Positions 56,503 through 64,000 of a stretch of DNA of 64,000 bases are shown one piece after another. A program made the translations under genes and the position numbers. The stretch lies in contig NZ_JAHRVA010000006.1 of the NCBI RefSeq assembly GCF_019100495.1, forward strand, positions 71,164 through 135,163, written 5' to 3'. Within the stretch, counting starts at the first letter, position 1, and every line of letters starts with the position of its first letter. The notes below the pieces were generated by a model. The model did no database searches. It was not told the DNA's origin and saw only the letters and a list, made by a program, of their open reading frames with translations. The DNA is from Falsochrobactrum tianjinense. Lineage in GTDB: Bacteria > Pseudomonadota > Alphaproteobacteria > Rhizobiales > Rhizobiaceae.

Positions 56503-57921
56503 TCAATCCAGTTCCGAATCCTCATCGACAGGCTTAATGCCGCGTTTCTTGTCGAGCATTTTCCGTGCATTTTCAGTCAGACGCACGCGAATACGAACCG
56601 AGCCGTCATCAAGGTTTTCCCGCTCAACGTCACTGCCGTGCTGGTAAATCCAGTCAAGAATATGCAATTCGAACGGCGAGAGTGCCACTTCGACCGTTCC
56701 CAACGCGCCTGCTATGCGGGTTTCGATCAGCGAAAGCAGCCTGTCAATGCCTTCACCCGTTAAGGCCGACAGGGGAACGGGACGCCCCTCTTCGCCGCCT
56801 GCGGCGGCAAGGCGAAGCGCCGCTTCACGCCCGGATTCATCGAGATTGTCTATCTTGTTCCATACTTCAATGACGCGATGACGATCTTGCGCCTCAATGC
56901 CGAGGCTGGTCAGAATGCTTTCGACATCTTCAGACTGCGCCGCATTGTCCGGGTCGGAAATGTCGCGTACATGCAAAATGAGATCCGCCTCGACCACTTC
57001 TTCAAGCGTGGCGCGGAAAGCTGCGACCAGATGGTGCGGCAGGTTCGAAATAAATCCGACCGTATCCGACAAGATGACAGTTTCGCCGTGAGGAAGCCGG
57101 ATGCGTCGCAAGGTTGGGTCGAGCGTTGCAAACAGCATGTCTTCCGCGAGCACTTCCGCACCGGTCATGCGATTGAAAAGCGTCGACTTCCCGGCATTGG
57201 TATAGCCCACCAGCGCCACCACTGGATGAGGCACCTTGCGTCGCTTTTGCCGGTGCAGATTGCGTGTCCGCACAACCGTCTCAAGCTCGCGTTTGATGCG
57301 CAGGATTTTTTCCTGAAGCATGCGGCGGTCGGCCTCGATCTGCGTTTCGCCCGGACCGCCGAGAAAGCCGCTACCGCCGCGCTGTCGCTCAAGATGAGTC
57401 CAGCTTCGGACCAGACGGCCCTTCTGGTAGTTGAGATGTGCCAGTTCGACCTGTAGCGTACCTTCCTTAGTACGCGCCCTTTCGCCAAAAATCTCCAGAA
57501 TAAGGCCGGTCCGGTCGATGACCTTGACGTTCCATTCCCTTTCGAGATTGCGTTGCTGCACCGGCGTCAGGGAATGATCGACAATCACAAGTTCGATTGC
57601 TTTTTCTTCCACCGTCTCGGCAATCGCTTCGACCTTGCCCGTTCCAAGCAGTGTTGCCGGACGCGGAGTATTCACGATTACGCTTTCAGCATGGACGATA
57701 TCGAGGTCGATGGCACGCGCTAATCCCACGGCTTCTTCAAGCCGCGCCTCACTGGATCGCTGGAACCGGGATTTTGCCGTTTCCTCATTGGCAGCGCTCG
57801 AACTATACCGCTCCGGCAGTATGGGAACGATAACCGCAGCCTTGGTCGGCTCTACCTTGGATAGATCAATGCCTTTTTGCTGATCGGCAGGCGGCGTGTT
57901 TTTATCCTCGAATTTGGGCAA
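56503..57921 (-). CDS. hflX: Ribosome-associated GTPase HflX
   Basis: GTPase that splits stalled ribosomes, 472 aa. HflX N-terminal domain then a GTPase with G1 GYTNAGKST, G3 SDTVGFISNLPH and G4 NKID. Contains the glycine-rich GGSGFLGGPGETQIE. Lies between hfq and clpP, a common order. Confidence 0.95.
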   Translation of the reverse strand: MPKFEDKNTPPADQQKGIDLSKVEPTKAAVIVPILPERYSSSAANEETAKSRFQRSSEARLEEAVGLARAIDLDIVHAESVIVNTPRPATLLGTGKVEAIAETVEEKAIELVIVDHSLTPVQQRNLEREWNVKVIDRTGLILEIFGERARTKEGTLQVELAHLNYQKGRLVRSWTHLERQRGGSGFLGGPGETQIEADRRMLQEKILRIKRELETVVRTRNLHRQKRRKVPHPVVALVGYTNAGKSTLFNRMTGAEVLAEDMLFATLDPTLRRIRLPHGETVILSDTVGFISNLPHHLVAAFRATLEEVVEADLILHVRDISDPDNAAQSEDVESILTSLGIEAQDRHRVIEVWNKIDNLDESGREAALRLAAAGGEEGRPVPLSALTGEGIDRLLSLIETRIAGALGTVEVALSPFELHILDWIYQHGSDVERENLDDGSVRIRVRLTENARKMLDKKRGIKPVDEDSELD

Positions 57922-58067
57922 ACAGATTTACTCCGGGGCTGCGGATAACTTACCCTTGCAGATAGGCGATCATACAAGCGGTTTCAAATAGAATACGCCC
58001 CGGCCTGTCAGAACATGGCCCCGAACCGTTTCCGGTCCGGACCATGATTGAATGAAAACTGAGGATA

Positions 58068-58304
58068 TCAGACTTCCTCGCCTTCGAACATCTGCACGGG
58101 CTGGCTCGGCATGATGGTCGAAATCGCATGTTTATAGACAAGTTGCGAATGGCCATCGCGGCGCAGCAGCACGCAGAAATTATCGAAAGACGTCACAATG
58201 CCGGTAAGTTTCACGCCATTGATGAGGAAGATGGTCAGTGAAATCTTCTGCTTGCGTACAGAGTTGAGAAAAAGATCTTGAAGATTTTGCGATCGTTCAG
58301 CCAT
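58068..58304 (-). CDS. hfq: RNA chaperone Hfq
   Basis: Hexameric RNA chaperone that pairs small RNAs with mRNAs. 78 aa, Sm1 ([17 protein letters not shown]) and Sm2 (YKHAISTI) motifs. Short C-terminal tail, as in Brucella and other Rhizobiales. hflX follows on the same strand with a 146-bp gap. Confidence 0.97.
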
Positions 58305-58592
58305 TGTTTTTATTCCTTTAATCGATCAGCAGTCAGTTCGCCTAGTTGCAGACGAACATGCGCGCACATATAAATCAAGTTGCCGGAGCGCGCAAAACCG
58401 GGGCCTGATTGCAATTGCTGTGGAAAGACAACTGCTTCGCTTTCACAACTCGGTTAACAGGATGGGAATCTTTAGGCAACCGACAATTTTGGAAGTCCTG
58501 TTTCAAATTTCACCGATCACAGCAATCTTCCGTTATTTTCGATCGGCCTCAAGCAATTCGGCCTTTTCTGGTTGCGCCCCCAAAAAAACAGA

Positions 58593-59969
58593 TCAAAAGA
58601 ATTCAAGACTGACGCGGAACATCTGTTCCACATGCTTGATCGCATCGGCTATCGCAAAAATCACAACCCGATCCCTGGGTTTTATCTGGACATCACCATC
58701 GGGCTGGATGACCTTTCCGTCGCGATAGATCGCCCCGATCCGCAATCCTTCCGGCAAGTCCAGATCGCGCAACGGCGCCCCGACAAGCGAAGACGTCTCC
58801 AGTGCTTCAGCCTCGATGATTTCTGCCATGTCGCGGTAGACACTGTAAACTGCACGAATACGGCCTCGACGCACATGCTGGAGGATTTTCGATACGGTGA
58901 CTGCCTTTGGATTTATATAGGCATCTATGCCCACCATATGGGTGAAATCCTGATAGGCTACGGTATTGATCAGCGCCATATTCGTCTTGCAGCCCAGCCG
59001 CTTGGCCATGATACTCGATAAAATATTAACCTGATCCTGATTGGTGAGAGCGACCATCAGATCTGCATCTTCAATATCGGCTTCTTGCAGAAGTGCCTGA
59101 TCAAGCGCGCTGCCATGCAGCACCATGGTCCGGCTAAGCTGGTCGGCGATTGCAAAAGCGCGTTCATGCTCGCTTTCGATCATTTTGACACGCGTATGCC
59201 ACTTACGGTCTTCGATGGCCTTCGCCACATACAGGCCAATATTACCGCCGCCCGCAATCACGATACGACGCGCTTCGGGCTTTTCATGGCCAAACAGCGA
59301 CAGCGTTCGACGCACCTGCTCACGCGTTGTGACTACATAGGCAAGATCGCCTACATGAAGCTGATCGGAAGAACGTGGAATAAAAAGGCTGCCATTGCGA
59401 ACCACGCCGACTACGGTCGCGGTAAGGTCGGGAAAAAGGTCCGACAATTGCTTGAGAGGTGTGTTGATAACCGGGCATTCCTCAAGGCATTCAATGGCAA
59501 GGCCAACGATTTTGTCGTCGGCAAATCGCAGCACATCGGTCGCTCCCTGTAGCGCGATGCGCCGCAAAACCACCTCCCCCACCTCAAGTTCGGGCGAGAT
59601 GATGACGTCGATCGGCAGGTTTTCCCGCAAGAACAGATCCTGATATTCGGCCTGAAGGTAGGACTGAGCGCGGATGCGCGCGATTTTGGTCGGCACATTA
59701 AACACCGAATGCGCCACCTGGCAGGCCACCATATTGACCTCGTCGGAGAGCGTGACGGCAATGATCATATCCGCTTCGTCGGCACCCGCCGCCGCAAGAA
59801 CATCCGGCTGCGACCCATGGCCCACGAAGCCGCGCACATCGAGCGTATCCCGCACGATCTCGATATGCCGCGCCGACGTATCGATTACGGAAACGTCATT
59901 TTCTTCCGCAGCAAGCCGTTCGGCAATACCATAACCAACCTGCCCTGCTCCGCATACGATTACCCGCAT
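58593..59969 (-). CDS. trkA: Trk system potassium transporter NAD-binding regulator
   Basis: Peripheral RCK/KTN subunit for K+ uptake, 458 aa, with two NAD-binding domains: GAGQVGYGIAERLA at residues 7-20 and GGGNIGLYVAKAIE in the middle, each followed by a TrkA-C domain. Downstream of ntrX on the same strand; coupling of K+ and nitrogen regulation is known in other bacteria. Confidence 0.95.
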   Translation of the reverse strand: MRVIVCGAGQVGYGIAERLAAEENDVSVIDTSARHIEIVRDTLDVRGFVGHGSQPDVLAAAGADEADMIIAVTLSDEVNMVACQVAHSVFNVPTKIARIRAQSYLQAEYQDLFLRENLPIDVIISPELEVGEVVLRRIALQGATDVLRFADDKIVGLAIECLEECPVINTPLKQLSDLFPDLTATVVGVVRNGSLFIPRSSDQLHVGDLAYVVTTREQVRRTLSLFGHEKPEARRIVIAGGGNIGLYVAKAIEDRKWHTRVKMIESEHERAFAIADQLSRTMVLHGSALDQALLQEADIEDADLMVALTNQDQVNILSSIMAKRLGCKTNMALINTVAYQDFTHMVGIDAYINPKAVTVSKILQHVRRGRIRAVYSVYRDMAEIIEAEALETSSLVGAPLRDLDLPEGLRIGAIYRDGKVIQPDGDVQIKPRDRVVIFAIADAIKHVEQMFRVSLEFF

Positions 59970-60010
59970 GATCGTTCCGCCTGATCTGAGATATTCTGTT
60001 CGCTATAGGC

Positions 60011-61372
60011 CTATACGCCGAGAGATTTCAGTTTGCGATGCAATGCCGAGCGTTCCATGCCTACAAATTCGGCGGTGCGCGAAATATTGCCGCCAAAACG
60101 ATTGATCTGGGCAATCAGGTATTCCTTCTCGAAACGCTCACGCGCTTCACGCAGGGGCAGCGCCATGATGTGCTGATCTGATTCCGTAGGCGCGCGCGGC
60201 AGCGTGTCGCCGATTTCGGCAGGTAGCAAATCGGCTGTCACCGGCGCTTCCGGGTCGTCACCGCGCGCCAGAATCATCACGCGTTCCACATTATTGCGTA
60301 ACTGACGGATATTACCCGGCCAGCTATGTGCCTGCAATACAGCCATGGCGTCCGAGCCGATCTTGCGAGGCTTTATGCCCGCCTGTTCGGCAATCTGCGT
60401 CATGAAATATTCCACCAGCGCCGGAATATCCTCGCGCCGCGCTGCAAGTGCGGGGACATGCACCGGCACCACAGACAGACGATGGAACAGATCTTCACGA
60501 AATGTACCTTCGGCAATCATTCCTTCCAGATTTTGTGCGGTGGAGGAGATAATGCGGACATCGACTTTCACGCGCTTGGTTCCGCCCACGCGCTCAAACT
60601 GCTGATCGACCAGCACACGCAGAATCTTGTTTTGTGTCTCGCGCGGCATATCGGCAACCTCATCAAGATAAAGAATGCCGCCATGCGCTTCCTCAAGCGC
60701 TCCTACCTTGCGTTCGCCGCCATCCATTTCCGTACCGAAAAGCTCGATCTCCATGCGTTCCGGTGTAATCGTTGCAGCGTTGACCGTAACGAACGGTCCG
60801 TTGGCGCGGCCCGATTGCGCATGAATGGCGCGGGCGGCAAGCTCCTTGCCTGCTCCGGAAGGCCCCGTAATCATGATACGGCTATTGGTCGGCGCGACGC
60901 GCTCGATGGTCTGCCGCAACTGGTTGATGGCCAGCGACGCACCGATCAAATCGAGATTATGACCGCCCCGCTTGCGCAGGCTTGAGACTTCGCGCTTGAG
61001 CTTTGACGTTTCCAGTGCTCGCTCCGCAACCAGAATGAGGCGGTCGGCCTTGAAGGGTTTTTCAATAAAATCGTAAGCCCCCCGACGGATTGCTGAAACC
61101 GCCGTTTCAATATTGCCATGGCCCGAAATCATCACCACCGGCAAGCCGGGATGCTGCTTCTTGATTTCATCAAGCAGGGCAAGACCGTCGAGCCTGCTGC
61201 CCTGAAGCCAGATGTCGAGAAACACCAGCCGCGGCACACGGTCGTCAATGGCGGCGAGCGCGCTGTCCGCATCGAAAGCCGTGCGGGTTTCATATCCCTC
61301 ATCGCTCAGGATACCCGCTACCAGATCCCGAATATCTGCTTCATCGTCAACTACAAGAATATCGGCTGCCAT
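60011..61372 (-). CDS. ntrX: NtrX response regulator
   Basis: 453 aa: receiver (phospho-Asp in RLVFLDIWLQGS), AAA+ domain with P-loop GPSGAGKE, and C-terminal Fis-type HTH. In the place of GAFTGA the sequence reads ELFGTEMDGGERKVGALEEA, so the sigma54-contact loop is missing; it should bind DNA without activating sigma54. Its start overlaps none but lies one base from the ntrY stop. Regulates nitrogen and redox genes in Rhizobiales. Confidence 0.96.
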   Translation of the reverse strand: MAADILVVDDEADIRDLVAGILSDEGYETRTAFDADSALAAIDDRVPRLVFLDIWLQGSRLDGLALLDEIKKQHPGLPVVMISGHGNIETAVSAIRRGAYDFIEKPFKADRLILVAERALETSKLKREVSSLRKRGGHNLDLIGASLAINQLRQTIERVAPTNSRIMITGPSGAGKELAARAIHAQSGRANGPFVTVNAATITPERMEIELFGTEMDGGERKVGALEEAHGGILYLDEVADMPRETQNKILRVLVDQQFERVGGTKRVKVDVRIISSTAQNLEGMIAEGTFREDLFHRLSVVPVHVPALAARREDIPALVEYFMTQIAEQAGIKPRKIGSDAMAVLQAHSWPGNIRQLRNNVERVMILARGDDPEAPVTADLLPAEIGDTLPRAPTESDQHIMALPLREARERFEKEYLIAQINRFGGNISRTAEFVGMERSALHRKLKSLGV

Positions 61373-61373
61373 A

Positions 61374-63653
61374 TCAATTCACCTGTCCAATTATCCTGTT
61401 TGCGTGATTTCCCTCTTCCGCACCGGCTGAACCGGAAGAAGCTTCGGGAAAGATCATGCGTATCATCGCGCCGCGACCTCCGTGGAAATCCGTCGGCGCA
61501 TCATGCAATTCCAGATGACCGCCATGTTCCTCCACGATCTTGCGAACGATGGCGAGGCCAAGACCGGTACCCTTTTCGCGGGTGGTCATATAAGGCTCCA
61601 GCAGTTTCTGGCGGTCGTCGCCCGGCAGGCCCTTGCCGTTGTCGATGACATCGACCACCAACTGCCCTTCGGATTTGCACGCACGAACGAGAATATGCCC
61701 CTCTTCCCGCTCTTCCTTGGCGACCGCATCTATGGCCTCACTGGCATTCTTGATGACATTTCCGAAGGCCTGACCGAGCATACGGCTGTCGAAAGAGCCC
61801 ATCATCGGGACATTGCCAAACTCGTGATTGAAACGAATATCCTGACGACTGACCTCAATCAGGAACGACGCCTCCCGCAATGCCTCGCGTAAATCCATGA
61901 CGCGCATTTCGGGCTTGGGCATCCGGGCAAATGCCGAGAATTCATCGACCATGCGGCCAATATCGCCAACCTGCCGGATGATCGTTTCCGTGCATTGATC
62001 GAACACTTCGCGGTCTTCGGTGATCACTTTTCCATAGCGGCGGCGAATGCGCTCGGCAGAAAGCTGGATCGGGGTCAGAGGGTTCTTGATTTCATGCGCG
62101 ATACGGCGGGCCACATCTGCCCAGGCCGAAGAACGTTGCGCCTGAACGAGATCGGTAATGTCATCGACTGTCACCACATAGGAATGATCGTCCGATTCGG
62201 CATCTTCCACCGTCACCTGTACATTGAAGTTGCGAGCGATGTTCGCACGGGTCATGCTGACCTGCTCGCGATGCACTGTGCGTCCCGTAGTACGTGCCAC
62301 CTCGAAAGCCTGCCCAACTTCCGGCGCGATGCTGCTGAGGCTTCTGCCGATAGCGTCTTCGGAACTCACCCCGAACATATACTCCGCCGAACGGTTCAGA
62401 ATGGAAATGGACCCGTCCGTCTCGATACCGATAACACCAGCGGTAACGCCCGAAAGCACGGCTTCCGAAAAACGGCGGCGTTCATCGATCTGGACATTTG
62501 CGAAAAGAAGTTCGTTGCGCTGGCTTTTGACTTCCGCGACCATTTTATTGAATGTATCCGAAAGCGCGCCCACATCGCCATCCGACGAGCGCACAGGTAC
62601 GAAAATTTCCAGATTACCCGCCGCCACTTCGTCTGCCGCACCGATCAGAAGCCGGATTGGACGCACCAGACGGTCGGCCACGGCGATGCCTGTCCATATG
62701 GCCGAAAGCAGCACGATCAGCGTCAGCCCGAAATAAAGCAGTGCAAAGGCGATCTGCGTCGGGACGCGATTGGCATCCATTTCCTGATAGCGCTGCGTAT
62801 TGGCTTCCATCAGGCGCATCGCTTCCAGAACCTGCTGGTCAACCGTGCGCACCGTATAAAGATAGACGTCGGGTATCTCCCGCATCTGGATGACAGCGCC
62901 GACAAAATTACTGTTTCCCGGCGGAATGATGACCGGCTTGCCATCGACTGCGGTCTTCAGCGCATCGTCGGTCGGCGGCGGCAGGCGGCTTTCCACACCT
63001 GTTTCGCTTTTTACGACAACATCGCCGTTCTCGCGCACAAGGAACGCTCCAAGCAGGCCGCGCCCGCCGGTCTGTAGAGTAAGGTAGCGAATGAAACCGC
63101 CGCGGTCGAGGCTGTAAAGCGTCCTTTGCGCGTCCAGTTCCTGCAACATCGAATAGGACGTACTTTGCAGATTGAGCGCCGTTTCGCGAATATAGGCCGT
63201 CGAGAGGCTTTGCGAGGAACTTACAATGTCGCGGGTATTGGTATCAAACCAGCGGTCGAGACCCAGATTGAGTGTCACCGAGGCCACAATCGCCACAACG
63301 ATAGCGGGAACTGCCGCTATCAGCGAAAACAGAGCCACGATGCGCACATGAAGGCGCGAAGCCGCTTTTCCCAATCGCCGCGCGGTGATGATACGATAGA
63401 CTTCGCGGCAGATCAGCAGGATCAGAAAAGAAATCAGCGCAACATTGACTATGACCAGCGCAAGCGTGACGGTACGATCCGGCGTTAGCGGCGTAATTCC
63501 GATGAGAATGGCAAAGGAGAGTGAGGCCGTTATCAAAGCGGAGACAACGGTGATTATTCCCGGCAAGGCCAGGAGTCTGCGCCCCTCATTGCCTGATGAT
63601 TGGTCCGCCGTATCCGTATCCGTCATCAAATGCGCTGTTTCCATGTTAACCAT
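61374..63653 (-). CDS. ntrY: NtrY sensor histidine kinase
   Basis: About 760 aa. Several N-terminal membrane segments with a periplasmic loop, a HAMP region (SAIWTGIAVADRLVRPI), a PAS domain (GIETDGSISILNRSAEYMFG) and a HisKA/HATPase core (RRIAHEIKNPLTPIQLSAER, then EKGTGLGLAIVRKIVEEHGG). Phosphorylates NtrX. Start uncertain: ATGs at 63653, 63644 and 63626, and the frame opens at 63686; 63653 is preferred for GGGTAA just upstream. Confidence 0.93.
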   Translation of the reverse strand: MVNMETAHLMTDTDTADQSSGNEGRRLLALPGIITVVSALITASLSFAILIGITPLTPDRTVTLALVIVNVALISFLILLICREVYRIITARRLGKAASRLHVRIVALFSLIAAVPAIVVAIVASVTLNLGLDRWFDTNTRDIVSSSQSLSTAYIRETALNLQSTSYSMLQELDAQRTLYSLDRGGFIRYLTLQTGGRGLLGAFLVRENGDVVVKSETGVESRLPPPTDDALKTAVDGKPVIIPPGNSNFVGAVIQMREIPDVYLYTVRTVDQQVLEAMRLMEANTQRYQEMDANRVPTQIAFALLYFGLTLIVLLSAIWTGIAVADRLVRPIRLLIGAADEVAAGNLEIFVPVRSSDGDVGALSDTFNKMVAEVKSQRNELLFANVQIDERRRFSEAVLSGVTAGVIGIETDGSISILNRSAEYMFGVSSEDAIGRSLSSIAPEVGQAFEVARTTGRTVHREQVSMTRANIARNFNVQVTVEDAESDDHSYVVTVDDITDLVQAQRSSAWADVARRIAHEIKNPLTPIQLSAERIRRRYGKVITEDREVFDQCTETIIRQVGDIGRMVDEFSAFARMPKPEMRVMDLREALREASFLIEVSRQDIRFNHEFGNVPMMGSFDSRMLGQAFGNVIKNASEAIDAVAKEEREEGHILVRACKSEGQLVVDVIDNGKGLPGDDRQKLLEPYMTTREKGTGLGLAIVRKIVEEHGGHLELHDAPTDFHGGRGAMIRMIFPEASSGSAGAEEGNHANRIIGQVN

Positions 63654-63716
63654 GTTACCCAATAGCGTTGCATCTATGCAACGCATTGTGGCGAAAATGC
63701 AACGGTATTTTACAGT

Positions 63717-64000
63717 TTAGTTGCCTGATCTGGTTCCGCGATAGATGTTGACGCCCAGTTCGCGGATTTTCTTGCGCAATGTATTGCGATTAAGGCCCAG
63801 AATTTCTGCTGCCTTGATTTGATTGCCACGCGTGGCAGTCAGGCAGGCGAGGATGAGCGGATACTCAAACTCCGCCAGAACCCGATGATAGAGGCCCGGC
63901 GGCGGCAAATCAGGGCCGAAGGATGCGAAATAGCGCTGCATATTCTGCTCAACCACCTGAGATATGGTAATATTGTCGGTACTTCCCTCCCCGACCGCCG
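63717..64000 (-). CDS. ntrC: NtrC nitrogen regulator (3' end only)
   Basis: The frame is open to the window edge, so the gene starts beyond 64000. Only the C-terminal end is visible: SQVVEQNMQRYFASFG and the Fis-type helix-turn-helix ATRGNQIKAAEILGLNRNTLRKKIRELG. The order ntrC-ntrY-ntrX is the standard alphaproteobacterial one, so NtrC rather than another AAA+ regulator is almost certain. Confidence 0.9.
   Translation of the reverse strand, partial: AVGEGSTDNITISQVVEQNMQRYFASFGPDLPPPGLYHRVLAEFEYPLILACLTATRGNQIKAAEILGLNRNTLRKKIRELGVNIYRGTRSGN

Noticed and set aside
61995-63077. 360-residue plus-strand frame opposite ntrY
   Set aside because: His/Arg-rich antisense of a clear histidine kinase gene; no independent evidence.
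1-64000. CRISPR arrays, insertion sequences, prophage or rRNA genes
   Set aside because: No regularly spaced direct repeats, transposase, integrase, phage structural gene or rRNA signature was seen.

Overview
The window is about 64 kb of a Rhizobiales chromosome, and the gene content and order fit Brucella (Brucella/Ochrobactrum group, chromosome I). Diagnostic features are the ntrC-ntrY-ntrX-trkA-hfq-hflX block, clpP-clpX-lon-hup, a complete C-P lyase cluster, an RND pump with a divergent TetR gene, and alphaproteobacterial SOS boxes of the GTTC-N7-GTTC type. The genus is inferred from overall similarity and gene order; no rRNA or typing locus is present. Coding density is high and almost everything is chromosomal core. 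I see no IS element, prophage, CRISPR array or integrase.

Layout. 1-4.6 kb: end of a DEAD-box helicase gene, then a plus-strand run of cysK, alaX, sseA and a GNAT gene. 4.6-8.7 kb: minus-strand diguanylate cyclase, TPR-methyltransferase, SBF-type transporter and galE. 8.8-12.1 kb: mazG, two small flavoenzymes and a secreted protein of unknown function built from repeated beta-rich units. 12.2-17.5 kb: thrS, yidD, an IscU-like scaffold, folE, hisI and a patatin-like lipase. tRNA-Leu(GAG) lies at 17.74 kb. 17.9-21.4 kb: a probable glutarate-degradation module (CoA-transferase, glutaryl-CoA dehydrogenase, LysR regulator). 21.3-27.4 kb: a luciferase-like monooxygenase and an RND pump with its TetR regulator and operator. 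27.4-34.6 kb: tgt, queA, two cyclophilins, coaD, a 49-residue membrane peptide and gyrA.

34.9-46.5 kb: marC, then the phosphonate block. phnG-H-I-J-K-L-M-N and phnC-D-E-E run on the minus strand, with phnF divergent. C-P lyase (PhnGHIJ with PhnK and PhnL), PhnM and PhnN turn phosphonates into ribose phosphate intermediates and phosphate, and PhnCDEE imports them. Two Pho-box arrays, one before phnG and one before phnC, and a perfect inverted repeat between phnF and phnG suggest joint control by phosphate starvation (PhoB) and by PhnF. The PhnJ cysteines fall at exactly the E. coli positions. phnP and phnO are not in the window.

46.6-64 kb: ssb and uvrA diverge from an 884-bp gap holding two exact SOS boxes, followed by hup, lon, clpX, clpP, hflX, hfq, trkA, ntrX, ntrY and the 3' end of ntrC. 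This is a DNA repair, proteostasis, RNA-regulation and nitrogen/redox signalling neighbourhood.

I did not find a wholly new multi-gene system. The best leads are the phn regulatory architecture, the paired SOS boxes, the repeat-built secreted protein at 11.1-12.1 kb, the 49-residue membrane peptide at 31.5 kb, and unassigned dyads upstream of thrS and between the IscU-like gene and folE. Start codons were often moved from the longest reading frame to one with a better ribosome binding site; each case is stated.
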